The notes: a model not told the origin generated them from the sequence alone. 55,565 nt of DNA from Conoideocrella luteorostrata (GCA_032433595.1 JASWJB010000298.1:1-55565); one strand, 5' to 3'; counted from the stretch's first letter, positions 24,795 to 37,045 are shown. Numbers and translations: made by a program.

Positions 24795-24965
24795 TGTAGG
24801 AAGCACAGGGGCTTCTCACGTCGATATCAGAAGGTGAAGCAATAAAAGAGAAACAATTCAATTTATTATGACTTACTAAGAGAGAAGAAGAAGAAAGGGA
24901 ATGCCCTCAAGCGCGCCTTATAAAAGAGGCGCGTATGGTCAAAATGGTCATTTCGTATTGTTGGA
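24795..24965 (+). mobile_element. LTR fragment, family B
   Basis: Begins TGTAGGAAGCACAGGGGCTT and matches, in opposite orientation, the solo LTR at 40619-40818, including the shared CTTCACC block and the TATA region ATAAAAGAGGCGCG. The 3' end is not recognisable beyond about 24965 and no target duplication is found, so it is truncated. Confidence 0.7.
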
Positions 24966-25402
24966 CGACACTACTGATATGAGCGCTCTGCAGTTGTCAG
25001 CTGCTCACCACGAATACAAGAAGGGGTCGCCTCTGTGAGAGGTAAACCTTTTCCTGCTATATTTAATCTAATGTCCAAACTCTTTGCCATGCGGATCTTT
25101 ATCTGTAAGTAGTAGAGTCTCACTCGGATAGTGGGGAGCTATAGATGGTCTGAAGACTTTTGGACCACTTTGGACTGGTTGGAAGAATCATGCCCCGTAT
25201 AATAGCCCCCATTTGCTCAGCTACCACAGCCCCGACCCGAACCCATACAGGCCTCTGATGTCTGATTTTCAATTTCAAAAGTCAGAATGGATTAATGTTG
25301 TTGTCGGCTTTCCCAGAAGAGCAACATTGTGCAGCCCCTACGGCTTCAAATGTACCACTAATACTACCCTTCCCACCTACATACCTTAGTGCTTAGAATC
25401 TA
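24966..25402. other. spacer between LTR fragment and MFS gene
   Basis: No gene seen. The region lies just past the 3' end of the minus-strand transporter. Confidence 0.4.
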
Positions 25403-27352
25403 CTAATTGCATTTTTGTGAGAGATGAGTATAGCGTGATGCGGTTGCGGCCCTTAATCTCTTGCCTGTAAGTGCTAGAGGAATGGCCATCAACATAATAA
25501 TCAAACTCAATGCAGCGGCGAGAATAAACATCCAGCTAGTGGTCATGCTCTCCCGCCAAGGAGTAAGAATAAAAGAGCTAATGAACCCAACGCCATTGCG
25601 GAAAAGAGCAACAACTATAAAAGCCTGCGAAGCAATCTATTTCACATTTGTTACAATTAGGACGATACATAACGAAAAGTAGTAGCTTACATCAGAATAG
25701 GAGTCTATCAACAGTGTGAAAGATATGTTACTAGTAGCAGTAAGTCCAAAAGTACTTAGTCCGCTCCCAATTATAGGATAAATCCAGTGCATTCCCTAAA
25801 ATGTTTAATTGCGTTAATATAGCTTGCAGCGTTTAGGCCTATTAGAATAAAGACTTACACGATCAGCCGTAATACCAAAGGTAGCTAACCCAGCCGCCAT
25901 GGTAATAGCTGGCAGAGGCAAGGAATATAATCGCATCTCAGGCTCGAATATGCCTTTATTGCGCCTTGCTAGCGCCACAATCATTTTATCATTCAAGTAT
26001 CCGCCATAAAGGCAGCCAAATGAAGCTCCAACAAGAGGACCCAAGTACATCAACCCGAGTTGACGGGGATTGAAATTATATGGTGGCTCTGAGAAAATAA
26101 TCGACTTCATAGACGATGTAATTCCGATCAAGCCAAGACCAATTCCGAAAACTAAGGCAGTAAAGAGCACATGAGGTATAGCTAAGGTGAATAAAGGTCG
26201 ATAGAAGAGTTTCCAGATCGACTGATCAGTTGGCGTAAGAAGTTGAAGCCTGAGGTAGTGTGGGAATGATGACTCCGCCGCTGTAGGCACTTGAGCTGTA
26301 TGGATTGAGTCGGACACACTATCCTTGCATTCTAGCTCAACATTTTCTAGGCTTCCTTGGAAAGAGACTTTAGAACTGCGCACAAACTTTGTCTCCTCAA
26401 ATGACAGAACAAATAGAACTGTTATAACTGTCATCGAGGCGGCAAGAGTCTGGTATGATGATCGCCATCCGTATGTCGTTGCCTGGGCGCCAGCAGCTAG
26501 AGGAGTTAAGTAGTGCCCTAATTTCATGGCAATAAAATAAATGCTGTTAGCAGTTCCCCTTTGATGAACAAAGAACAAATCGCAAATCTGCCCAAATTTT
26601 TGGTTGTAGTTAGCATGCGTATTCTTAGGCCTAGAGTATTATTTATAAGGAAGAAAAACATACGCTCATTTGAACAGCGGTCTCATTCACAGCCCCAGCA
26701 ATGCCAATAAGCATATTTGTTATATATAGCTCTGGCACTGTTTTCATATAAACTGTCCACCAAACTGCTGATGTAAAGACGGCCGTTGAAATGATATATA
26801 CCAAGCGCCTACCGTATTTTGTGGCATAAGGTATAATAAAACAGCATGATACTGCCTCAGCACCATGCAGAATTCCTTTAGCCTGGACAAGTTGTTTACT
26901 TGTTGCATTCATTTCTTTCCGCATTAGTGCCCAGAACAGATGCTGCGTATGTAGCCTGAGCAATCTTTAGTGTTTAAACTTGAAGGTAAGCAAAAAAGAT
27001 AATTTACCCAGTAAGAATACACACAGTCATTGCAGCGAGCAGTCCATAGTTGAAACACTTGCGCCACATCGACCAAGCCTACCGTATGGAAATTAGCTAA
27101 AAGATTAATATTAGTTTTAAATTTAATGACAACTTACTAATGGATCATTTGGGCTATCCGATGGTTTAGGTGCTAGAGTTGCTATTTTCCCCCCACCATC
27201 TCGAAGTTCTAAGTAAAGTGTTAGATTGTAACCTTGCGTAGCTATTGCTGGTACATTTGTGACTTGCCTGAAACTGAGAACAGCTCCACTGTTCCCGGTG
27301 GATGTTGCTTTTGCTCGCTATCCAGCGATGAAGTATTTTTAATGTTGCGCAT
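25403..27352 (-). pseudogene. MFS transporter, probably frameshifted near the N-terminus
   Basis: A 12-helix major facilitator, of the fungal branch whose soluble N-terminus ends in SPNDPL-x-WSMWRKC. Exons recognised on the minus strand encode that start, ILHGAEAVSCCFIIPYATKYGRR (helix 2/3 and the GRR loop), NETAVQMS spliced to ICDLFFVHQRGTANS, a long central loop, and RNGVGFISSFILTPWRESM near the end. Several introns are clean (for example 26578-26654, GTATGT...GGCAG). Damage: the N-terminal exon changes frame near 27265, between ELFSVSG and NVPAIATQ, and the exon after 26974 changes frame near 26905. It may be inactive. Substrate is unknown; drug/polyamine-type antiporters share this N-terminal pattern. 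Composition is AT-rich like the flanking relics. Confidence 0.72.
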
Positions 27353-29752
27353 CGAGTTTTTCGCGAACGTGTTCTACTAAAATCGCAGGTGTATATAAAC
27401 ATGCGAAAAACAGGTTAAAACAATTCAAAAGATCAACTATTGAGTAATTGATCTAATTTTAAATAATATAGCACATATATATATATTATAGGTGGCAGAT
27501 GCGGCCCACTCGGCTCCCTATCCCATCACTCCCACAGCAAACACACGACAGTGTCCTCCTCTCCCTAACTGTTTTAAGTTGAGCCAGTGCAACGGTATGC
27601 TACAGTTCCTAAAAGATTAGCACGGACAACCTACTAGTCTGTGAGGGGTGTGGGTCACAGGTAAAGTGTCGCCATGAAACAGCGTTAGAAGATCAATTGT
27701 CGCCGCGGCATAAACCGAATGGTTCTAGTGCACCTTGATTTTCCTCTACCTTATTATGAAGCTACTTCCACTACTTGTTAAAGGCTAGATAGCTACCAGT
27801 ACTAAATATCTGCTAATCGAAGAACTAGGGCAAAGCGAGTGTTGTTCTTCTCCACTCAATTACTTCCACTATTGATTAAGTATATTGTAAAGAGGTTAAG
27901 ACTTGCAGCCTATGTGCTCGGTGAGCAGTGTTAATTAATTTAGGGTGGTTTAACGGGTTTCAAATAGTGCTGATATGCACTTTTGAATTGATTAGCGTGG
28001 CATGATTTAATCCGTATTGGGTTAAAGTAGTGCATTCCATGCATGAAACTTTAACTCTAAATTAGCAGCCCTTATCTGGAGATGCAGAAAACCTTCTAAA
28101 CTTTTAAGGGTTAACTAGAAATAAGCAGTTAGCGGAGCACGGTAATGCGGAGTGACGTCTACTATACTTTATGCAAATGCCACTATCTATATATGAGCTA
28201 ATACTTATTAGAGACATCGCGCAAAGAAGACTTGCGAAGGGATAGATAGTCTAGTTGCTCTAGCATATATAAGATGTTTATCACAAGATAATTAGTGAAG
28301 CTCTCTCTTTGTATAGCGCAGTACAAACAGCTTTCACTAACGGATCTTTTTGGTCTTTTGAGATAGCAGGCACACCTTCCTGCTATCTTACATGCCCGGC
28401 CTTGTTGCTACTAACTCTCCTGTTAGCTAAATATTATCAAGAAACCTTAGATATTTTCTATTATAGAATGCGTATATTTAATAATTTGTATTCACAGTTG
28501 GCTACACAGAAAAAAGGATTTTCTGCACTAATAGTTAATTTGTAGCATTTCTACATAACGAAGCATCTCATAAATTTAATCCGCTGCTTTCCATTGCACT
28601 GCTAAAATACTGTTAGTATCTATCGGCAAAACATGAAACAACTAGTGCTCGGACCCTCACGGAGTTCTTCCCGTAGGGTTGCATTCGTCTGAGAAAACAG
28701 CTCTATACAGTCCCCACAGTTGATCTCGAATGTGCTGTGGAGTAGCCGAATAAATAGTCACATAACTCATTGGTAATGCGGCCATCCCGCTCGGAATTAT
28801 TAGGTTTGTAGAATCACAGCCTCCTATACTCTTAATCTTAATAAGAACTTGCGAACTGTATGTAACTGTTTGGAAGGAAGACATCAGTAAAGCCTATTCT
28901 AAATTCTTGCATAAAGAGAGCTTAATATAACGCGTGCATACAGTGAAGTATATTACAAGCTACGCTAGTTCAATAAAATCTATTACGATATGAAATGCGA
29001 TTCTTGCTATGTGTGTATGTTCTGTGTTATTGCGTGTAGCTAGCTGCAGAGAAGGGGCAGTGTAGGCTCCGCTTGCATTAATGACTATTCCATTTATATA
29101 TCTGCCGATTCCGGCACATAAGTAGTATTTGCTACGAGCTAAGCCCTAGAGTGGCTCGATTTGCACTCTCGCCTCCGACTCGGCCCGGCAGGCCGGGACC
29201 CATCAACATGCGAGATTAACGACGTCAGGCTCCTCGAGATCTCCCGTTTCTTATTCTATTTTCTTATTCTTGTTTAGCTTCTGAATACTAGTAATACTCG
29301 TCTAGCAAGTTGTTAACATATAGCTTGGGCCGTTACAATTCTAAGACTCTCTTGAAGTTAATACCTTAAGAATATCTTAATATATTAGATAGTTAAGCTA
29401 TTAATAGTAGAATTGGAAAAACTTTTCGGGTTCTCAAGCGCGTTGTTTTACACAACCGCGAGGCAGCGCGGAAAACCTACCTGGAATTTTATCAGGAGGT
29501 GCCCAGGGGTCGAACAGATCCCCCCGTCGCAGCGCACACGCTGTGATACAGGCGCTATTGGGTTGCAGCTGATTTTGTGATTCTGTTGGTCGCACGCGTA
29601 ATAGCGACGCGTTATAGGTCTGGTTACATTACACACAGCTCCACACTAATAGCGTGAATAACGCATTATATAGCCTGTGACAATTGGGTAAATGCTTCTG
29701 AGTGGCAGCCTTGGTAATTCCAGGGTACTCTTCGCTACATATCGCGTAGTTT
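27353..29752. other. AT-rich gene-free stretch
   Basis: No gene seen. (AT)n at about 27472-27486. A GC-rich block at about 29150-29230 (GCTCGATTTGCACTCTCGCC onward) contrasts with its surroundings and looks like a remnant of a mobile element; I cannot name it. Confidence 0.45.
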
Positions 29753-30054
29753 TGTTGAGACGAGAATAGCTATCTTTCAGGATAATCAGTGCCGTAACTT
29801 GTTGGATAGAACGCTAGGAGACGCCGAAGACAAGGGAATGCCGATAGGGTTAGGGAAGGCTGTAGCCTCGGTGAGGCCGACGATAAGAGGGTTAGGTGCT
29901 AGAGGCAGGAAGGAAAGCAAGTATAAAAGGAAGCTTATGGCCAGGAATTGGAAGAAGGAATCAGATCATCAATCAATTCAGTCAGAATTAAATCCTTCTA
30001 TTCCTATCAATTTTCACTACCCAATAAATAGCTCAAAGTGCTCATAACGCAACA
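29753..30054 (+). mobile_element. solo LTR, family A (subtype 1)
   Basis: A 302-bp unit starting TGTTGAGACGAG and ending CTCATAACGCAACA, with TGTTG/CAACA inverted ends. It is flanked by a perfect 5-bp duplication AGTTT (29748-29752 and 30055-30059). A TATA-like GTATAAAAGG lies inside. No internal retrotransposon sequence follows, so it is a solo LTR left by recombination. Confidence 0.9.
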
Positions 30055-30356
30055 AGTTTAAGAGTGCTTTTCCCGCCGGCTGCTCCATATCCCGCGGTCC
30101 CGATCGTAGCCTCGATCTAAACAATCTGTCACACAAAAAATAGCGTAGCCAGAGGCCACTTTTCACGTGTAGTTATAACCCTTAAATAGGCTCATATTTT
30201 CCTGTGACACAATCGCTCCGCACAGTCAACGGCCCGGCTTCAGCCACGGTGTTATCTCAACATCGTGCACTTACCCGTCATGCCGCCGCCGTTACAACTT
30301 AGTAATGAATTAATATTGCAGTACTCTATAGACCAAGTTGTGAAGGGAACCTGCGT

Positions 30357-30654
30357 AATAATGCATAAGATGGCCCTACTACGGGCCCAAAGATTGGACA
30401 ACTTCAGGAGTCAAACGCAACACTAAGCAAGCGTCGCGCAGAGCAAGAGAAACACGATTACATTAAGGAGGTAGTATGAATATTGCTGAGGGACAGGCTG
30501 TTCAAGATCAAAAGGATGTTGAGCAGCAGGTACGGCAAGAAATTCACCAATCTAGAGATCGGAAGCTCAGAGATGAGACGATGGGCCCGGCGGTGTGGTA
30601 CTTGCGGCAAGACCGGACATAATGCGCGCACTTGTCGTATCACTTTGGAAATGT
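30357..30654 (+). pseudogene. pogo-type DDE transposase, C-terminal remnant
   Basis: The plus strand reads ATLSKRRAEQEKHDYIKEVV, then a stop, then (in another frame) RRCGTCGKTGHNARTC. The latter is a CxxC-x4-H-x4-C zinc knuckle typical of the C-terminus of fungal pogo/Fot-like transposases, and the Lys/Arg-rich helix before it fits the same position. The catalytic DDE core is not present in the neighbouring sequence, and the frame is broken, so only the tail of the element survives. Confidence 0.6.
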
Positions 30655-30954
30655 ATTAAGAAGAGGAGAACAATGGAAATTAATTAACTTCGAGCGTTGT
30701 TGTTAGTTTCTGTATAGTATTTGCACAAAGGTCATTTGCGGTGGCCCATTCACTTGTGTAGCCTAACTCGCTTGTAGACTACGTTAATCGAGTTTTAGCA
30801 AGTTGCAAAAATTTCTGGTTTGCATGCATGCCAGACCGCCATACTGCTATATTTTCAGAGTATGTAAACACAAGAAGCTGTTTTTGCGCAGCATGACAAT
30901 AAAAAACAAATACAACTTCGATGCTATCTAAACTCTTTGGACCGTAGGCTTTGC

Positions 30955-31267
30955 TATCGCGTTATGTGCCTTCATAAGTAGGAGAAGGAGCAATTTGGCA
31001 ACAGTGGAAATTAGGCAGGAATAGACGGATTTGACGATATTGAAGAGTGAAAGCAGTGATATTAATAGATGATGTTCTGACTTGAATAATCCCTTTGAAG
31101 GGCTTCGTGACCCTTCTTTATAGACCTTCAGAGACCGGGAAATTCCCTGGAATTTAGTTGCCTTAGGCCTACATTCCTTGGCATCGTGCCACCTTCTGCC
31201 ACTATCATACGAATCTAGCTAATACGAGGCATCAGGACCTTCCGAAGGTGCCACTCTAATCTCAACA
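30955..31267 (-). mobile_element. solo LTR, family A (subtype 3), minus orientation
   Basis: In element orientation it starts TGTTGAGATTAGAGTGG at 31267 and ends CATAACGCGATA at 30955; the last bases have diverged from CAACA. The 5-bp duplication TTTGC flanks it (30950-30954 and 31268-31272). It is roughly 88% identical by eye to the LTR at 32854-33155; many differences are transitions. Confidence 0.85.
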
Positions 31268-32853
31268 TTTGCAGGTCCCAGAGTACCTCCTGCAGAGTTA
31301 GCCGAGTCATGCCGATGTCGATAGGCATCCCCATGTATTTCAAAAAAGTACTTGGCTCTCTGCAATTCAGCTGTCCACCACTTGACGCCGGTTTCTAAGT
31401 CATCGTGCTCCGTTTCTGATTGAGCTTCTGCGTCCGTTAGCCCCTCTGTATGCAAACTTCCGCCTCGACGAACAACTCGTTTGGATCGTTGAGGACAAGG
31501 ACTTGTGTGATGCTGTCGACTAAAGTCTTGGCTTAGTTCCCACTCCGGGGCTCCGGCTGTGTATTTCTTGATCAGCTCTTGTAGCGGGACTGGCGTCCGC
31601 CTGAATACGGGGAATCGAACATCCGGGTCCTCGTGACGATATTTATTCGCGATGTTGGGGCGTACGTTGCTCGACCCTTTAAAAATACAATACATTGTGA
31701 GCCCAACCATGTACATCTGCACTTTCTCCTGTTGTTCTGATGTCAGAACAAATCACGGCTAATTAGAATCTGCCATCTTCCCAGGGGTTGCTCTTTTTTT
31801 CCGGCGACGATACACGGTCGTAGAGCGATATCAATGCGAACCAAGGCGCAACAGTAGTAGCCCAGAAAGCGGTACCTCTTTACGAAGATTTTCAACGTAT
31901 TGGGGGTAGAAGACCTCCGGGGGGCATCACTCGCACCAATTACCGCGTTCCTCAAAGTCGCAAATGATCAAGGAGCCTGTGTCATTGCTCGTATTAAGAA
32001 GTATATTATCCGGGTGGAGGTCAGATAAGAAGAACCCTGCGTCACAATGGGTGTGAATTACAGCAGATACAATCTGGTGACACCAGCTCAGCTGCTGTCC
32101 GCATTTCCGACGTTGCTTTCGGGTCCATGCTGGTAGGATGTTGCTGATTGAGCCAACCGGGTGGTATCTCAGGGTAAACCCGATGATACTACGCTTGCCG
32201 CCAAATCGCGATAACGAGGTAACAACGTGGAGCGGCTTGGACATCATTTTGGGATGTGGAGGGCATCCAAGTAGGAATTTGAGCTCGTGGTAGAGATACG
32301 TAACTCCCTTCGTATTGGACTTGAATACGAGTTCGTCCAGAATTTGTGGCCCCCATTGTAAAGTTTCACAACGCTAACACTGTCATGCAACTGCTTGACA
32401 AGGTGAAGCGTGTCAAGATCAACAACCTGGGGCCAGGATGAGATGGGAATCTCGTTAGCCCATAGCGCTTGTAGATGGCCAACAGGTTTTGTTTTTCTCT
32501 CAAGATTGTATGCCGGTATGGTGTATACTTCCGCGTACCCGGGATGAATGCTCAGGTTTTTGACTTGGGTCTTTGAACCGAAAGGCAGCTGCTGATACCG
32601 TTTGAGAAAGCTAGGGTGCTGCTCGTAGTTGTAAGCCAGAAGGTCGGAAAGAAGCTTGGAAATTCCTAGCGTCGGAATGACTTCCGAGTCCCTACATAAC
32701 ACTGATCTGCTCACTTCCAACGCTCGCCTCCGCGAACCAGGGCTCTCGTGTTGATCTGATGTGAAGACGTCAATCCGCAGAGGTATTTGTCTCGTCAACA
32801 AACCAAGAGGTATGGCGAAGAAGCGCGTCCCAAAATCAGAGGTGCCGTCAATC

Positions 32854-33155
32854 TGTTGAGATTAGAGTGGCACCTTCGGAAGGTCCCGATGCCTCGTATT
32901 AGCTAGATTCGTACGATAGTGGAAGAAGGTGGCACGATGCCAAGGAATGTAGGCCTGAGGCACCTGAATTTCAGGGAATTTCCCGGTCGCTGAAGGTCTA
33001 TAAAGAAGGGTCACAATGCCCGTCAGAGGGTATCATTCAAGTCAGAACATCATCTATCAATATCACTACTTGCACTCTCAAATCTATCTATTCTGCCTAT
33101 TTCCACTGTTGCCAAATTGCTCCTTCCCTCACTCATGAAGGCACATAACGCAACA
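32854..33155 (+). mobile_element. solo LTR, family A (subtype 3), plus orientation
   Basis: A 302-bp unit from TGTTGAGATTAGAG to CATAACGCAACA with perfect TGTTG/CAACA ends. The 5-bp duplication CAATC is at 32849-32853 and 33156-33160. It interrupts the kinase-like gene within an exon. An internal TATA-like TCTATAAAG is present. Confidence 0.92.
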
Positions 33156-33339
33156 CAATCCGCCGTGTGATTGGATACTTACTGAAAGCATCGATTCGAT
33201 TTTTTGGATTCAGTGATGATGCCAGCCATCCGCCATTCCGATCTGTACACGTTGCGTGAATTATCTTTTTGGCGACCTCGTATTGACGCATCAGCTTTGG
33301 GCTGCACAAGGCGTCGGCTAGAAAAGAGCTTGGTTCCAT

Positions 33340-34611
33340 GATGGTGTTACCATATTGTACGATGTGTGCAGAACAACATGCGTCAACTACATATAGTTAT
33401 TGCAAAATGTAAATGGCCTGCCTGGCCCGGAAACCGGGGCCAGTTCTCTCCTCCCTTCAGTCATGCGTCGAAGCTGGCACCCCCATAAACATGCATGACG
33501 GCCAGGCTTACTAGGCTTTGGCGCGGGTGGTGAGTGGCAGGAGGGATGAGGCAATGCCACGGCAGCCAATCGTAAAGAGTTTTAAATATCTGATCGGTTT
33601 TCGACGCATCGGTGAAAACACATAGTCGCGTGGCAATGGAGCCACCTATTTAGGTCTTTTTTTTCAAAAGAGAGGAGAGAGAGCGATGAATATTTCTCCA
33701 CATAAAGCCGGACAACGGTTCAAAACAATCAGTAATTCGTGCACGCTTATAAGGCAGCCTGCGTGTCATAGGTATCCGACAGAAATGTCACTAATCTCTT
33801 CACTTTTGGATAAACTCGGTTGGGTTGAGCTGATAGTCATTCTCAGCTGGTCACGTGTCGCTCTTTGCCGCTTTCTTGGTGGCCGCCGCCCGTTTGCAAG
33901 CCCTGGCCTCACTATCCGACGAAGTAACACGTCCAAGGTATCCGAGATGGGCATTTCCTCAGTCTTCTTCTACGTCTGAAAGCCAATCTTTTTCTTTTTC
34001 TAAATAGTGAAGCGTCACCGGTGTTAACATTTGACCATGACTCGGGAAGGCCAAAAGAGTGTAGCTCCCCACTTTGATTTCAACGAACTGGAGTTTGTCT
34101 TGACCTTCCACCGGCATTGAGCGTAAGGTAGATAATGTATCACCGTTGCTGCTCAGGATGTCTCTCAGATTCTGTCAGCTGGATGCCATTTGAATCATAT
34201 AGCCTTGAAGCCAAAGAATGGTGAGTGAATATATAAATATTTCATTCATTCATCTTGGGTTAGGAGATAGATGATGAAGCACCCCAAGAGTAACCTCCGT
34301 TTATCTTTTTTCACACGTCAAGGTGCTTAAGCAACGCCAAAGACCCACAAATAATTATTCTTTCTCTAAGTTTTTTCACTAGATGAGCAATTGCTCCCCT
34401 TAGGTCAGCGTGCAAGTGTTTGACAGGTGAGACTAAAGGTTCGGGTAACCGTTGCGTGGACGACGTTATCTCTCACTCCACTTTTTCACACCTCAGTCAA
34501 ATGCCACGCTGCCTTCTGCCAGCACAATCCCTCTTGACCCTCTAAACCACTGCCGAAATGCAGCTGCGCACTCACTCTTCCTAGTCGCAGTATCACACCA
34601 ACAATCTCATC
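33340..34611. other. intergenic, promoter of the 556-aa gene
   Basis: I see no reliable gene; the ORF at 33686-33979 has no recognisable features. A T-rich tract at 33656-33665 and pyrimidine-rich sequence before 34612 may be promoter elements. Confidence 0.45.
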
Positions 34612-36282
34612 ATGGACCAAGAGCAAGACTACATGCTACAAATGGAGGAGATGACCAGCAAAATGAAAAGTGCAACACTAACGTCAGAAGGGTCAGACTC
34701 GCCGGACAGGGACAGAAAGCTGTCCGATGAAGAGCTCAAGGAGTACTGCGAGCCGATTCTCAACGGCAAGCAAGTGCCTCGAGATATTCTACTAGATCGT
34801 CGCGAAGGCTATCTTAAACCACGCCTTTGTTTTATTCATGCCATTCGCTATTGCAAAGAGTACGTTGCAAACCCAGAGGTTGTCTCCATGTGCACCACCA
34901 CCAATGATGACCCTAGGGACGCTGTTTTCACCAGGACCTACTACGCGCGCCTTATCATGAACAATGTCGTCCCAGACATGGATGTTGATAAACCGGAGAC
35001 CCTGCCTTACTGCATCTGGTACCCCGATGTGGCACGTGAGTCCACATACCGAGAGGTGGCCAAGCGATACCCGATGCTGATGTACCAAGTTGGACGGGCT
35101 TGCGCCGTCGCCGGCTACACCAAACTCTACAATGAACTTGATATCCTCCCAGAAGTAGCCATTGCAGAGGAGGCTCGGGAATCGAAAGCAGGGTCAGGAA
35201 TCTACAAAATACTCATGGAGCAGCCTATCAGATACCGGGTTATGAACGACTATGAGCTAGCAATCCTCTCCGATCCAAAGCCAGCCTTTCTTAACGCAGA
35301 TACTGCCGTGGTTGCTTTGCTGAAGTATGTCCGTCCGTACTCCACGCCCTGGTATAATATAACTGATCAGACATTTGACCTGTTGGAAGATCAACGTTTT
35401 GGCCTAGAGCATGTCCCCTACGGCAGGGACAACGAGTTCGGGCTTGAACATCAATGGCTACTGTACACGCCACTAATTGGTGATCTTCCACCAATGCCAG
35501 ACAAAGATTTGCTCATTCTTATGGCCGCATACCACGGAAACGTGGATCGATACGTGCGTCTCCGTCGCCCAAAGATGATCGAGCACGAGTACGCATGCTG
35601 CCTGAGGGGGATCTACCACAGCACGCCGTTTGCCAAGTGGTGGTATGGCCAGCCAAACAGAGAAATGGACTTCATCAAAGCCTCGCTTGCCAGGTTCACC
35701 ATGATGAATGATATTTCCTGGCTTGAGGATTCACCTGGGGAGGTTTTGCCTTATCTCATATGGTGGCCAGTTCAGCCGCAGTACAACACTCTGGTTGCCC
35801 TTGTGAAGCGTGAACCCAAGATGAAGCAAGCCGTCGGCCATGCTTGCGTGTTTCACGACTTCGAGTCTCTTTATCACGAGATCAGGCCAGAACCCACAAA
35901 CGCGCTCATATGGGAGGCGCGCTATCATATGAAAAAGCACTTTTACGACGACTTGATGAAACGCAGGGCCGAGGTTCCAAAGGGTTGGAAAGACTCCGAT
36001 TATGAGCCGTGGCCTCTAGAAGAAATGAAGCCGACTCTGCTGAGTGAAAGGCGGCCGGCTTCGCTTTTCGGCACAGTCTATGCACAATTATTGGACACTG
36101 ACATGCCATGTGTAGGTCCATACGGCGGGTTAGACCCAAATGGCTGTTACGTGGATTCGTTCATGTGTAGCTCAGAGAAGTTAATCAAGAAGGCAGTTGA
36201 GCAGGTCGTGATTTCCCTGCCATACGAGGACTCGGGTGAGGAAGACGAAGACGATGATAATGGGGGTATTGTAGACATGTAA
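34612..36282 (+). CDS. 556-residue protein with two related halves, unknown function
   Basis: A single clean exon. I recognise it as the type of large hypothetical protein often expanded in moulds but know no function. Two segments of about 80 residues are related: LPYCIWYPDVARESTYREVA with YQVGRACAVAGYTKLYNEL (residues about 131-178) and LPYLIWWPVQPQYNTLVALV with QAVGHACVFHDFESLYHEI (about 383-424). Each is followed by an AE/WEAR helix, so the protein seems to have arisen by internal duplication. Between them, DLLILMAAYHGNVDRYVRLR and a CCLRGIYHSTPFAKWW segment have an ankyrin-like flavour. The C-terminus is acidic (SGEEDEDDDNGG). No signal peptide or membrane helix. The N-terminus is charged and likely disordered to about residue 40. 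Confidence 0.8.
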   Translation: MDQEQDYMLQMEEMTSKMKSATLTSEGSDSPDRDRKLSDEELKEYCEPILNGKQVPRDILLDRREGYLKPRLCFIHAIRYCKEYVANPEVVSMCTTTNDDPRDAVFTRTYYARLIMNNVVPDMDVDKPETLPYCIWYPDVARESTYREVAKRYPMLMYQVGRACAVAGYTKLYNELDILPEVAIAEEARESKAGSGIYKILMEQPIRYRVMNDYELAILSDPKPAFLNADTAVVALLKYVRPYSTPWYNITDQTFDLLEDQRFGLEHVPYGRDNEFGLEHQWLLYTPLIGDLPPMPDKDLLILMAAYHGNVDRYVRLRRPKMIEHEYACCLRGIYHSTPFAKWWYGQPNREMDFIKASLARFTMMNDISWLEDSPGEVLPYLIWWPVQPQYNTLVALVKREPKMKQAVGHACVFHDFESLYHEIRPEPTNALIWEARYHMKKHFYDDLMKRRAEVPKGWKDSDYEPWPLEEMKPTLLSERRPASLFGTVYAQLLDTDMPCVGPYGGLDPNGCYVDSFMCSSEKLIKKAVEQVVISLPYEDSGEEDEDDDNGGIVDM

Positions 36283-37045
36283 GAGAGTTCGAAATGAGGA
36301 ATATTAAGTGTGTAAAGGCAGCTTGGAAGAACGAACTAGCGCGGCTATTAACCTACTTAGTTTCGACCATTAATGAATATGCTACAGCGAAGAATACTTT
36401 GGGGGCAGGGGGTTAGAAATGTGCCCTCCTCCCTTCCTCACTTTGTTTTTTTTAGGACAACTAATTCGTGAATATGGGCAACTAGCTAAATAACAGTTTA
36501 ATTATTATTGCAAGACAACTAATTTACTTATAGGCTAATTAATGGTTATTTATTCAAAATAATAATTCTTTGATTTTATTATACGCGAAGTAAGTTTTTA
36601 AAATGTTGTTCCACGTTTGCGAATGTCAGGTAACGCCTCAATATTTCTCCTTATTTCGCTAATTTTTTCTAAGACATGGAAATCGGTCGAGCAGTAACCC
36701 AATTCTCTCACGGGCATACGGGTCGAAGTTTGCCTAATCTGGCGATCCCCCGAGCGATAACTCCGAACTGACTCTACAGCTATGTAACGACGAGTTTCGA
36801 AATAGGAAAAGGCACTAAACAAAGCTAGAATTAAAACAAAGGAAGACGGAAAGAGTTAAAGCAAATTGAACCCTAAACACGTAAAGCATATTATCTGGTG
36901 GTGAGCGCCGGGGAATCCTGATTGCCACAACTGCGTTGCGTAAGTATACACCTCTTCGCACAAGATTAGTTTGCTTGCTCCCAGGTCACAAAAAATCCTC
37001 GTCCATTGTTTCGTGCCCCTTGCTCCATACCCCACTTTTTAAATT
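36283..37045. other. intergenic, AT-rich
   Basis: No gene seen; AT-rich between 36460 and 36600. The final bases (CTCCATACCCCACTTTTTAA) look like a pyrimidine-rich leader before the ATG at 37046. Confidence 0.45.

Larger units (their letters stand above)
30928..33339 (-). pseudogene. protein-kinase-like gene cut by two solo LTRs
   Basis: The pieces, in order from 33339, form a fungal protein-kinase-fold protein: an N-terminal region (MEPSSFLADALCSPKLMRQY), then FGTRFFAIPLGLLTRQIPLR, then HPVGSI, a catalytic-loop-like SDLHPDNILL (about 32000), CDFEERG where DFG is expected (about 31945), and a C-terminal helical part (MQMYMVGLTMYCIFKG onward). Damage: the LTR at 32854-33155 lies inside an exon, and reading across the empty site restores ITRR-IDGTSDF in frame; a frameshift near 32345; a TGA at 31927-31929 where the relatives have Trp; and the LTR at 30955-31267 replaces the last few codons (empty site reads GPAKPTVQRV-stop at 30928). 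HRD and DFG are both altered, so activity was doubtful even before the breaks. Confidence 0.78.

Noticed and set aside
29150..29230. A tRNA or 5S RNA gene in the GC-rich block
   Set aside because: No cloverleaf or 5S internal promoter could be folded; it looks more like a fragment of a mobile element.
30955..33155. A 2.2-kb DNA transposon with 300-bp terminal inverted repeats carrying a kinase gene
   Set aside because: Each inverted arm has its own, different 5-bp target duplication and TGTTG/CAACA LTR ends, and there is no shared duplication outside the whole unit.
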